Source: an uncultured Planctomyces sp. (GTDB lineage: Bacteria; Planctomycetota; Planctomycetia; Planctomycetales; Planctomycetaceae). Taken from it: DNA of 59,316 nucleotides. Where the stretch lies: positions 1 through 59,316 of the forward strand of contig CALDJX010000135.1 of NCBI GenBank assembly GCA_937899075.1, given 5' to 3'. A program made the translations under genes and the position numbers. The notes beneath the pieces were generated by a model. The model searched no databases. It had not been told where the DNA came from and saw only the letters and a program-made list of their open reading frames with translations. Positions 8,274 through 16,355 of this stretch are shown here, piece after piece; position 1 is the first letter of the stretch, and each line of letters opens with the position of its first letter.

Positions 8274-9182
8274 ATGGAACTTGCAAAGCGAATCTTCCGT
8301 GGACAGATCGACGGACCTCAGTTGCTGATTACTGGCGCCGTGCATGGCGACGAGTTCGAACCGATGGCCGCGATTCGTCGGTTGATCGATCGGTTTGAGT
8401 CTGACGAAAACCTGGCCACGACGCTTCGTGGGTCAGTGACTTTTGTTCCGGTCGTCAACGAAGCTGCCTTCCTGCGAGGTCATCGTTGCGGAGCCGACGG
8501 GCTGGATCTGGCTCGCGTTTGTCCTGGCCGAGCGGATGGAAGTATCACTGAGCAGACTGCCAGAGCACTCAGTGATCTGATCGAAGCGGCAGACTTCTAC
8601 ATCGACCTTCACACTGGTGGAACGGAGTTCGCCGTCCTTCCGCTGGCGGGCTATTCCATTCATGACGACGCCAACGTACTCGATGCTCAACGTCGAATGG
8701 CGAAGGCATTCAATCTGCCAACCGTCTGGGGCACGGCTGGAAATCTTGACGGACGCTCGCTGTCGGTGGCGCGTGATGCAAACGTGCCGGCGATTTACGC
8801 GGAGTATCTGGGCTCGGCGTCGTGCTGCGAAGAGGGAATCGTCGCTTACGTTGATGGCTGCCTGAACGTCATGGCCGAATTGAAAATGCTGGACCGCGAG
8901 CAGGCCGACGATCGCGTCGAAAGAATCGTCGAAGATCCACGACCAGATTCCGGCCACATGCAGGTCTGCAACCCGTCGCCGATCACCGGTTACTTTGAGA
9001 CCGCAGTCTCATTAGGCGACAAAATAAAAGTCGGAGATCCACTCGGAACTGTGTTCGACACAGTCGGCTCGGACCGCCGGACGATTGTTGCCACGCAATC
9101 AGGAATCGTGCTGGTATTGCGAACGTTTCCTCGCGTTCACGCGGGCGAAAGCGTCGGCGTCATTCTGGAAACGCCGACGTGA
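8274..9182 (+). CDS. Succinylglutamate desuccinylase/aspartoacylase family zinc hydrolase
   Basis: This 302-aa member of the M14-like aspartoacylase group has the zinc motif HGDE (24-27), a substrate-binding region VNEAAFLRGHR, and the third zinc ligand in DLHTGG (His113). The C-terminal beta domain (GYFETAVSLGDKIKVGDPLG onward) is lipoyl-like, as in related deacylases. The family removes acyl groups from N-acyl amino acids or similar amides. ATG 8274 is preferred; GTG 8271 and an upstream start are alternatives. It follows the SDR gene closely, so the two may act on one small-molecule substrate. Confidence 0.88.
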   Translation: MELAKRIFRGQIDGPQLLITGAVHGDEFEPMAAIRRLIDRFESDENLATTLRGSVTFVPVVNEAAFLRGHRCGADGLDLARVCPGRADGSITEQTARALSDLIEAADFYIDLHTGGTEFAVLPLAGYSIHDDANVLDAQRRMAKAFNLPTVWGTAGNLDGRSLSVARDANVPAIYAEYLGSASCCEEGIVAYVDGCLNVMAELKMLDREQADDRVERIVEDPRPDSGHMQVCNPSPITGYFETAVSLGDKIKVGDPLGTVFDTVGSDRRTIVATQSGIVLVLRTFPRVHAGESVGVILETPT

Positions 9183-9316
9183 TCGGGTCGCCACTCGGTC
9201 CAACCTCAGATTGAAACTGAGTGGTCAATGTCCTGCAGGTCGAAGTTCCGCAGCTTAACATAGTCGTATTCAACCCTTCCTGTTCGTCGCTGCTGGGTTA
9301 GGACAGTCTTGCGGGC

Positions 9317-9394
9317 TCACCACCGCTCTTCCGCGACCGGCTGGGATTCCCACACCAGAGTCATCACAGTCCATTCGGCATCAGAAATCTGCAT
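9317..9394 (-). pseudogene. BlaI/MecI-family repressor remnant (N-terminal 25 codons)
   Basis: Reading leftwards from ATG 9394, the first residues MQISDAEWTVMTLVWES match the start of the BlaI/MecI/CopY winged-helix domain, where ISDAEW and VMxxLW are the conserved opening. The frame then stops after 25 residues. No continuation in another frame and no M56 peptidase partner is visible on the downstream side. This looks like the stump of a deleted regulator gene. The operator-like palindromes just upstream of it are intact. Confidence 0.65.
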
Positions 9395-9421
9395 CGCGTT
9401 TCTCGCTCCATCGATTACGAC

Positions 9422-9443
9422 TGTAAACAGTTTACATCTGTAA
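9422..9443. promoter_or_regulatory. BlaI-type operator with overlapping palindrome
   Basis: TTACA-TC-TGTAA at 9432-9443 matches the BlaI/MecI operator core TACAnnTGTA exactly. It overlaps a perfect 15-bp palindrome, TGTAAAC-A-GTTTACA, at 9422-9436. The pair lies about 30-50 nt upstream of the BlaI remnant start, where self-repression would act. With the repressor truncated, the site may be relic DNA or may respond to BlaI paralogues elsewhere. Confidence 0.6.
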
Positions 9444-9527
9444 TCGGAAACGAGTAAAGACCAGCTTGTCAGGCCGTGAGATGCTGCCAATTCGGCGCGG
9501 GCGGTTCGAACCTTCGAACTCTGCCGG

Positions 9528-10157
9528 TTACTTCTGCCGACGAAGCATCTGGAATCCGCGGACGGCGTAAGCAAGGCCGCTGTAAACAGTGACGGCGACG
9601 GCGGCCCACAGCACGATGTTTCGATAGAAGTTGAACGTCGGGTTGCCAACTTCCGGGCTGAGCGACAGCAGGCTCATCGTGATGGCCACGCACTGCAGAG
9701 CCATCTTTGCTTTGCCGATGAATGCTGCTGAGAAGTCTTTCCCGCTCTGTTCGAGGAATGACCGAAGGCCGGTGACGAACATCTCGCGGCCGATCACCGA
9801 CATGACCATCCAGGAATTGACTCCCGAGTCCGCCTTCTTTTCGAGCAGAAACACGAACGCTCCGCACACGATGATCTTGTCAACAAACGGGTCCAGGATT
9901 CGGCCAAGCGTCGTCACCTGACCGTACTTGCGCGCGATGTATCCGTCGATGGCGTCCGTGGCCGCGGCAACGACAAACAGCACAGCGGCGGAAATCCAGA
10001 AGCCTTCGACATAGATCAGCCAGAACAGAATAACGGCTAGTCCCAGACGACTCAGTGTGATCAGATTCGGCAGGTTGAGCGAACGACCGTCGATGGGCTC
10101 AGGCATCTGAGAGCCGGTGGACGGCGTGCTGCTGGTACCTTCTCCGGAATCTGTCAT
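9528..10157 (-). CDS. pgsA: CDP-diacylglycerol--glycerol-3-phosphate 3-phosphatidyltransferase
   Basis: This 209-aa membrane enzyme carries the complete CDP-alcohol phosphatidyltransferase signature: D68xxD71G72xxA75R76, then G85xxxD89xxxD93. It makes phosphatidylglycerophosphate, the first committed step to phosphatidylglycerol and cardiolipin. After a short hydrophilic N-terminus (about 30 residues) come roughly four hydrophobic segments, the usual core for this family. The order and spacing of the signature and the NLITLSRLGLA opening favour PgsA over phosphatidylserine or phosphatidylcholine synthases. The gene stands alone, between the BlaI remnant and the CehA gene. Confidence 0.93.
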   Translation of the reverse strand: MTDSGEGTSSTPSTGSQMPEPIDGRSLNLPNLITLSRLGLAVILFWLIYVEGFWISAAVLFVVAAATDAIDGYIARKYGQVTTLGRILDPFVDKIIVCGAFVFLLEKKADSGVNSWMVMSVIGREMFVTGLRSFLEQSGKDFSAAFIGKAKMALQCVAITMSLLSLSPEVGNPTFNFYRNIVLWAAVAVTVYSGLAYAVRGFQMLRRQK

Positions 10158-10280
10158 GGGAAACTTATCAGCTCAATCTGGCGTGTCTTACTAGGAAAAC
10201 TCTGTTCGTCGAGCAGTGTGGCAGATTGAGCCAAGCATTCAACTCCGGCCGTTTCTGTTCTCCAGCAAAGCTGACTTTAG

Positions 10281-10364
10281 AACGCAGAGGTCGCTGAGGA
10301 AAACAAACGCAGAGAAAAGGGAGAACTCTCCGCGCCTCTGCGAGTCCTCTCCGTACTCTGCGTT
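10281..10364. repeat. AACGCAGAG-type palindromic element without a gene
   Basis: The outer arms aacgcagag (10281-10289) and ctctgcgtt (10356-10364) are inverted, and the interior holds further degenerate copies (aacgcagag near 10307, cctctgcgag at 10335). Read on the minus strand, the right half (ggaacgcagag...gaggactcgcagag.cgcggaga) closely matches both ends of the GxxExxY cassette at 27565-28070. It therefore looks like a gene-less relative of that cassette. It lies in the gap between pgsA and the CehA-like gene, 36 nt beyond the latter's stop. Confidence 0.7.
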
Positions 10365-10399
10365 CCGTTCATTTAGAATGCTGAACAGTGTTGAACGGG

Positions 10400-13000
10400 C
10401 TACTTCTTCGCGCCGAATTTGACCGGCAACGGATGGCCGAGTGTGTCTTTGTTCGGCTCGAAGCCGTTTCCGTCGATGTCGACGAAAACCGGGTTGATGA
10501 ACGCGGCCGGGCGATGCAGTCCCCAGGTGGGACCGTGGACGACTCCGAGTGTCGACTTGTCCGCTCCGGCGACAACGATCACGTGGGCATCCCGGTCAAG
10601 CTTCAGTGAGAGCTTCTGATCGAACTTCACAACTCCGGATCGGAACAGATTCGGATGCGTCTCTTTTCGGTAGTGATGGTCCGGGTGAATTCGACCGCTG
10701 ACCAGCACGAAGACTCGGTCGATGTCGATCCAGTTGGGACTTTGCACGCGCACATCGATTTCGAGGTTGCCGGACTTCGCTTCCAGATCCTGGCCCGAGA
10801 ACGCTCCCACTTGTTGCCCGGCTTCGCGAACTTCGACTTCCAGAAACGGACCGTTCGACATGATGAGTGCTCCAGCTTCGGACGCTCGCACGATGTCCAG
10901 AGTTTTAACTTCAGCGGGATCGTCGGTCGGCGAGCGAATCCAGTTTCGAATCCAGCCGGATTCGTGATAGTTGTAGTGAGCGTCCGAGTTGACCACTCCG
11001 ACCAGTCGAACCCCCTGATTGAGCATCTGCAGCCAGTTGAAGATGCGATTGTTGCCTGGGTATTTCGAAACAGTCACGAATGGGGATAGCGTCAGAATGT
11101 CCGGCACGGGGTGAATCTCGACGACGTCGATGTGCGGCATGATTCCCGGGTGCCCCTCGTCAGGTTCTCCGTTGCCGTCCCTGTCGCGGTAGAGCCAACC
11201 CATGTCTGGATGATTCTGTTGGATCAGTTTCTCGCTGCGATCATCCCACAGCGCGAGCCGTTCCACCTGCTTCTCGACACTCGTGTCCGTAACCGGTCCG
11301 CCGCCGTCCTGAAGATGAGGTCGGTGGACCATCGGAAACGCATTCTGATGGTTCAGCAGCAGCGGGCTTCCGGTTAGCTCCATGCCCGTGCACGAGCTGA
11401 TGAACGGACCAATCTGCAGCCGGTCGATGTGCGGCTGGTAACTGTTGACTCGGTTGTGCTCGGTGCACGGTGCAAATTCGATGTGATCGCAAACGAGGTT
11501 CAGTACTCGCCCCAACTGACTGCCAGTGTTGTCTCCGGACGGTGTGCTATGGCTGTGAAAGTCGCTGCTGATCCAGCCGGTAGTGTCGACGACTCGTTTG
11601 AGCGTCCCGGTAAGTTCACTGGTTTCGCCTGGAGCGATCTTCAGCGTGGTGAAGATGGCGTCAAATTCCGGACCGTGCGCGACAACGACGTCGTACTCGC
11701 CCGCCGGCAGAGTTTCCGTGGCGTGACCCAGCGGCGCGTAACGCAGGCCGTTGATACCGAAGTCCGAGCTCTCCGGACCGAACCACGGCTGAGCAGTTCC
11801 GTCCTTCGCAAAGAAGTCGATCTTGCAGGGGATCGGCTTTCCGTCGCCATCGGTGAAGCGAGCGTCGACCGTGCCCGGCTTCCAGCTTTCGCACACGATT
11901 GGCAGTTTCTGGACGCCACCTTTCTTCGCAATCTTGAGCGTCGGTGTCGAATCGGTCGGCGTGATGTCGACGCCGAGCGTTTCGATCTTCACCGAATAGT
12001 TGCCCTCGGGAAGTGCCACTTGAGCAACGCCATCGCCACCGGTTCGAGCAAGGCCCCAATCAAAATCGCCCTTGCGGAACGAAACACGAGCATCAGGAAT
12101 CGGTCGTTTGAACCCGTCAAACACCGACACTTCAACATCGCGCGTCTGTACTCCGCGAGCGTTCGCTGAAATTGCCCTAACATGTGGCAGGTCCGTCCCC
12201 GGGAAAACGTTTCGCACCAGCTCGAACGACTGACCCGGTTCAAGTCGGACTGAATCGCCAGCGTCACCGATTTCATATTCGAGTTTCGACGTTCGCGAAT
12301 TGCTGTCGGCAACGACTGTTCCGTTGACCGCTTCGATTCCGTAAGCCTGTCCCCAATGGCGATCGTGAATCCAGAACAGGTCAGACTTTCCATTCGGAAT
12401 TTTTGCGATGTCTTCGTTGCGCGAATCAATGCGCAAGTCGTCAAACAGAGGGACGTTGACGGCGGACTTCGTTTCGTTCGTAAATCGGCTGGTGACTGTC
12501 AGTCGTTCGGCGTCCGCTTTCAGAGAGTACGTGACTTCAACCGCCGGTCGGCCTTCCGCGCCTGCCGCTCGCACGGTGACGCTGCCTGAACTCCCGACAG
12601 TCGTTTTCGAGGCGACGGAGACTTTGCCCCCGTCAGCGTCACGGACGACCAGACTTCGGTAAGGGTACTTGCGGGCTCCGGGAAAGAACGCGCTGAGCTG
12701 GTCGCTCTGTTTCCAGCGAACCGCCAGGTCGATCAAACATCCGCCGACATCACGAACCGTCATGTTCGCGTTGCGGCTGGCCAGCGGCTGAGCAATCACC
12801 GCCGTCAGATGATCGTTCCGCAAAACGACATCGCCATAAATCGCGTCGACCTCTTTGCCCAGCGGCGCAAACGCGTCCCAGTTCTCAGCATTCAGCCGAG
12901 CAATCTGGACTTCGCCGCTCTTCTTATTTTGAAACGAAGCGTTAATCGCCAGCGCCGCTCCCAGCAGCCCGACAGTAATTACAGCAGCCCGATACTTCAT
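10400..13000 (-). CDS. Exported CehA/McbA-type PHP-domain metallohydrolase
   Basis: This 866-aa protein has an N-terminal hydrophobic export segment (about residues 6-22), a long beta-rich region (about 30-470) with a carboxypeptidase-regulatory/Ig-like part, and a C-terminal PHP domain beginning at WISSDFHSHST, with Asp480, His482 and His484 as metal ligands. Further metal-binding candidates are in CTEHNR and VNSDAHYN. CehA-type proteins hydrolyse ester or carbamate bonds, and planctomycetes carry many paralogues of unknown substrate. The gene is monocistronic as far as can be seen; the restriction gene upstream ends 48 nt before its start. Confidence 0.85.
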   Translation of the reverse strand: MKYRAAVITVGLLGAALAINASFQNKKSGEVQIARLNAENWDAFAPLGKEVDAIYGDVVLRNDHLTAVIAQPLASRNANMTVRDVGGCLIDLAVRWKQSDQLSAFFPGARKYPYRSLVVRDADGGKVSVASKTTVGSSGSVTVRAAGAEGRPAVEVTYSLKADAERLTVTSRFTNETKSAVNVPLFDDLRIDSRNEDIAKIPNGKSDLFWIHDRHWGQAYGIEAVNGTVVADSNSRTSKLEYEIGDAGDSVRLEPGQSFELVRNVFPGTDLPHVRAISANARGVQTRDVEVSVFDGFKRPIPDARVSFRKGDFDWGLARTGGDGVAQVALPEGNYSVKIETLGVDITPTDSTPTLKIAKKGGVQKLPIVCESWKPGTVDARFTDGDGKPIPCKIDFFAKDGTAQPWFGPESSDFGINGLRYAPLGHATETLPAGEYDVVVAHGPEFDAIFTTLKIAPGETSELTGTLKRVVDTTGWISSDFHSHSTPSGDNTGSQLGRVLNLVCDHIEFAPCTEHNRVNSYQPHIDRLQIGPFISSCTGMELTGSPLLLNHQNAFPMVHRPHLQDGGGPVTDTSVEKQVERLALWDDRSEKLIQQNHPDMGWLYRDRDGNGEPDEGHPGIMPHIDVVEIHPVPDILTLSPFVTVSKYPGNNRIFNWLQMLNQGVRLVGVVNSDAHYNYHESGWIRNWIRSPTDDPAEVKTLDIVRASEAGALIMSNGPFLEVEVREAGQQVGAFSGQDLEAKSGNLEIDVRVQSPNWIDIDRVFVLVSGRIHPDHHYRKETHPNLFRSGVVKFDQKLSLKLDRDAHVIVVAGADKSTLGVVHGPTWGLHRPAAFINPVFVDIDGNGFEPNKDTLGHPLPVKFGAKK

Positions 13001-13047
13001 CTGCGAGTCTCCGACACAAATTCATTTGAACCAGCAAATCATCCACG

Positions 13048-13776
13048 CTACCGGGTCTTGAAGAAAGCGAATGCTCGACCAAGAAACGAAGCCGCGAACT
13101 GGTCGAACGCCATTTCCGATGATGGCTCTCGAAACGTGCCCTTTGAGCCAGAAGTCTGTTTCGACAAGAGAAAACAGGCCGAATCGTAAAGCCGTTCCCG
13201 GATACAATGATTCAGTAGTAATTCATACCGCCGACAATAAGACGCGTCGCGAAAATCGGCGAAGACTGGAAAGTGAGGCTCACGTACCGCGACAGGATTC
13301 ATGGAACGAGGACACTCTTCGAGCAGCATCAGATAACCCAGCCACGGACGTTGAGAAACTTTAAACGCCCCTTCTCGAAATGCAGTCCAGAGATCCGTTG
13401 CGGATCCAAGTGCTTCTTCTGTGCGATTATTGAAATTGTTTCCGAAAGACGGTCCAACCTGCGACTTGAATTCAAATGCCGCCAGTAAAACACCATCAAC
13501 AACCACCAGCAAATCCCACTTCTTTTCCGCTCGAAAGTATCCCGGCAGTTCAAGACGACTGTTGCAGTAAATTGAATCATCAGGAAGACCAGCTTCGATC
13601 AACAGGTCTCGGACCAGTTCGACAAAACCGTCCATCTGCTTTCCGCCAGTGACTGCGCTGCGGGCGCCGCTGTCACGACGACCTGTTGTTGTTCCCTGCT
13701 TTGCCGATTGCCGACCGCGTGTCTTCCAGAAGTGCTTTACTGCGGCCTTAATTCTCGCGTCGTAGCCGCTCTTCAT
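13048..13776 (-). CDS. Type II restriction endonuclease, PaeR7I/XhoI-like
   Basis: This 242-aa protein resembles the PaeR7I family. It has a PD-(D/E)XK core with Asp88 in KWDLL and Glu102/Lys104 in AAFEFKSQVG, preceded by CNSRLELPGYFRAEKKWD and followed by GNNFNNRTEEALGSATDLW and RPWLGYLMLLEE, all recurring in that family. Family members cut CTCGAG. The start overlaps the methylase stop (13773-13776, ATGA), so methylase and nuclease are co-translated, as is usual for type II systems. Both catalytic residues are intact. Sequence specificity is inferred from family only. Confidence 0.85.
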   Translation of the reverse strand: MKSGYDARIKAAVKHFWKTRGRQSAKQGTTTGRRDSGARSAVTGGKQMDGFVELVRDLLIEAGLPDDSIYCNSRLELPGYFRAEKKWDLLVVVDGVLLAAFEFKSQVGPSFGNNFNNRTEEALGSATDLWTAFREGAFKVSQRPWLGYLMLLEECPRSMNPVAVREPHFPVFADFRDASYCRRYELLLNHCIRERLYDSACFLLSKQTSGSKGTFREPSSEMAFDQFAASFLGRAFAFFKTR

Positions 13777-14783
13777 TTCGCTCCATTAACGAACAGTTGC
13801 GACTGACTGAAAAGCCCGGATGTGTCTTTCGCAAATCGAGTTGCCGCTAACGCCAGATAGGTGTCATCGATTTCGTAACCGATACTGTTTCGGCCCCAGA
13901 GCGCTGCGGCCACGCTGGTTGTCCCGGTTCCGGCGAACGGATCCAGTACTGTGTCACCGACAAAGCTGAACATCCGAATGAGGCGTTCTGCGAGTTCGAC
14001 CGGGTATGGCGCAGGATGGCGTTTGGTTGAAGCCCCCGTCAGGCCATTCCAGATTTGCTGGAACCACTGCCGGTGATTTTCTTCCGAGATTACGCTCAGA
14101 ATCCTGGCTGACAGACTAGGAGTACGATAACCGCCTGGTTTTCGCTCCATCAAAATGAACTCGATGTCGTTCTTGATGACGGCGTTGGGCTCGTAGGGCT
14201 TGCCGAGAAAACCGCCCCCGCCTTCGACTTCATAAACGGCGTTGGAAATCTTGTTCCAAATGATTGGCGACAGGTTGTCGTAGCCGATGACTCGGGTTCG
14301 TTCCTGGATCGCCGCGTGCAATGGAACGACCGTGTGACGTCCCTTGTTCTTACGCCGCGAGAGGCACACGTCACCAACGACACAGACCAATCGTCCGCCA
14401 GGAACCAGAGCGTCAAAACACTGCTGCCAGACCTTATCCAGATCGCCAAGAAATTTGTCGTAGTCGCTGATGTGACCAAGCTGCCCTTTGACGTCGCGGT
14501 ACTCTTTGAGCGTCCAGTACGGCGGCGACGTCAGTACGAGATGAACCGACTCCGGTTTCAACCCCTTCATTTTTCGGGCGTCACCGAGGTTCAGGACATG
14601 CTCAGTCGGAATTCGTTGAATGGCTGCTTCAACTGTGCGAGTCAATTCTGGCGTGCGGGCAATTCGCGGAATCGCCGTCTGAGGATCGTCTAATTCACGA
14701 AGTTCCTCGGGAACGAATTCGTCGAGCGGCATCTGAGTTGCACTCACCCGCCGATTTCGTTTGGCCTTAACCACGTTTGCCAT
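13773..14783 (-). CDS. Type II DNA methyltransferase (amino-methylating, beta-type motif order)
   Basis: This methyltransferase is 336 aa from ATG 14783. Motif IV is TSPPY (85-89) and motif I is DPFAGTGTT (281-289), so the catalytic motif precedes the SAM-binding motif, the beta-class order. TSPPY occurs in both N4-cytosine and N6-adenine enzymes, so the methylated base is not decided. It would protect the sites cut by the overlapping PaeR7I-like nuclease. A TTG at 14822 would add 13 residues; the ATG has GGAG about 9-10 nt upstream and is preferred. CTCGAG occurs in this window (for example 2856, 15712, 47851, 58793), so if the pair has XhoI specificity the host needs this activity. Confidence 0.88.
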   Translation of the reverse strand: MANVVKAKRNRRVSATQMPLDEFVPEELRELDDPQTAIPRIARTPELTRTVEAAIQRIPTEHVLNLGDARKMKGLKPESVHLVLTSPPYWTLKEYRDVKGQLGHISDYDKFLGDLDKVWQQCFDALVPGGRLVCVVGDVCLSRRKNKGRHTVVPLHAAIQERTRVIGYDNLSPIIWNKISNAVYEVEGGGGFLGKPYEPNAVIKNDIEFILMERKPGGYRTPSLSARILSVISEENHRQWFQQIWNGLTGASTKRHPAPYPVELAERLIRMFSFVGDTVLDPFAGTGTTSVAAALWGRNSIGYEIDDTYLALAATRFAKDTSGLFSQSQLFVNGAK

Positions 14784-15234
14784 CCCAGGCTGCTCCGTTT
14801 CCAATTCTGCGTCAACAATCAATCAAATCGAAGCGGCGACTATCGTCCACGCATCCTCAAAGAACAAGGCACGACATTTCGAAGAAATACGTGCTGTTTA
14901 AGAGTGGCCGTTATCTTCGTGGATGCCTCGCAGGGCGGCCCGGCCACGTGGCTCGGTCGCGACGCGACAAGGCGTATTGTCGTGTGCGTGCGATCGTGAA
15001 TTCAACGTCCGGATTCTTTGCAAGCTGAGGGCGCGGCATTTTGGGCCTTCGACATCCAACCACAATTGACCGGGCCATTCAGTGGTCTGACTTCTGCCGG
15101 CTGTTTCCGAAGCACGCGGTGAGTCGTGAGCTAATCATCCACCTCCGGAATCAGTCGGGCCGTGGTACGATGTCAATTGTCCGCTCGGTGGAGTGACGCT
15201 GATTTTCAATCGTTGATTTCGTCAAAGCAGAACC
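14784..15234. other. Intergenic region between divergent genes
   Basis: About 450 nt separate the methylase start (minus) from the alpha-toroid protein start (plus). It must hold both promoters. I see no convincing gene, no strong palindrome of the kind used by C-protein controllers of restriction systems, and no RNA gene. Confidence 0.5.
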
Positions 15235-16296
15235 ATGTTTCATGACTCGGCCTCGAAGCTGTTCACGCTGCTGGTAATTGCCGGGCTCTTTCTCGGGCGG
15301 GGAGCGTCGCTGGCGATTGCTGAGCCGGATGTTCCGGAAACGGTCGAAACGAGCGGGGTTCGTTTCCTGACACCAGACACGCTGGTGAAAATTGATTCGG
15401 GCTTGAAGTGGTTGTCGGTTCGGCAGAATGAGGACGGAGCTTTCGGAGTTCGTCGCGGGTACGGGCGAAACGTAGCCGTAGTTTCTCTGGCGGGCATGGC
15501 GTGGCTGTCGTCGGGGAGCAGTCCGGGGCGAGGGCCTTACGGCGTCAACATTCAACGGGCGACGGACTTCGTGCTCAACTCGTGCCGGTCGAGTGGGTAC
15601 ATCAACGTGCCCGAAGGCCAGTCTCACGGACCGATGTACGGGCACGGGTTTGCGACGCTGTTCCTGGCCGAGGTCTACGGGATGACTCCTCGCAGAGACA
15701 TTCGCGAGAAGCTCGAGAAGGCCGTGCGGTTGATCATTTCCTGCCAGAACAAAGAAGGCGGCTGGCGATACGAGAACGAACCCAACGAAGCCGACGTCTC
15801 GGTCACCGTTTGTCAGATCATGGCGTTGCGTGCCGCTCGCAACTGCGGGCTGTTTGTTCCGAAAGATGTGGTCGACCGATGCGTCGCCTACGCAAAGCAA
15901 TGTCAGAACGACGACGGCGGGTTTCGTTATCAGCTCGTCCGGCGCAGCAGCAGTCAGTTCGCGCGGTCCGCTGCAGGGCTGGTCGCGCTGTACAGCGCCG
16001 GAGTTTACGACGGGCCGGAAATCGGCAGGGCACTCGCCTACCTGGAACGCCATCGTCCAGGAGGGATGATCGATCCGCACTATTACTACGGGCACTACTA
16101 CGCCGTCCAGGCTCAGTACCAGGCCGGCGGAAATCAATGGAACCGTTGGTTTCCGCGCATCCGTGATCAGCTGATTGGCGACCAGCAGAAAGACGGAAGC
16201 TGGTCGGACTTGACCTTTTCGAATGAGTACGCGACGGCGATGTCGTGCATCATTCTTCAAATCCCGAATAACCACCTGCCGATCTTCAAGCGGTAA
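15235..16296 (+). CDS. Secreted prenyltransferase/squalene-oxidase-repeat (alpha-toroid) protein
   Basis: This 353-aa protein has a signal peptide (about 1-29, ending ASLAIAEPD). It is built from alpha/alpha-barrel repeats with the hallmark QNxDGxFG-like motifs: RQNEDGAFGV, CQNKEGGWRY, CQNDDGGFRYQ and DQQKDGSWSDL, with hydrophobic helices between. This fold occurs in terpene cyclases and protein prenyltransferases, but secreted planctomycete versions lack the obvious DxDD cyclase motif, and I do not see one here either. The function is unknown, possibly polymer or glycan binding. It converges with the sulfatase gene, 59 nt apart. Confidence 0.82.
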   Translation: MFHDSASKLFTLLVIAGLFLGRGASLAIAEPDVPETVETSGVRFLTPDTLVKIDSGLKWLSVRQNEDGAFGVRRGYGRNVAVVSLAGMAWLSSGSSPGRGPYGVNIQRATDFVLNSCRSSGYINVPEGQSHGPMYGHGFATLFLAEVYGMTPRRDIREKLEKAVRLIISCQNKEGGWRYENEPNEADVSVTVCQIMALRAARNCGLFVPKDVVDRCVAYAKQCQNDDGGFRYQLVRRSSSQFARSAAGLVALYSAGVYDGPEIGRALAYLERHRPGGMIDPHYYYGHYYAVQAQYQAGGNQWNRWFPRIRDQLIGDQQKDGSWSDLTFSNEYATAMSCIILQIPNNHLPIFKR

Positions 16297-16355
16297 CGTA
16301 CTTGTCTCTGCCGGTTTGGTCTCCGGCCTGGCGTTAAGACATGAGGATCCGCAGG

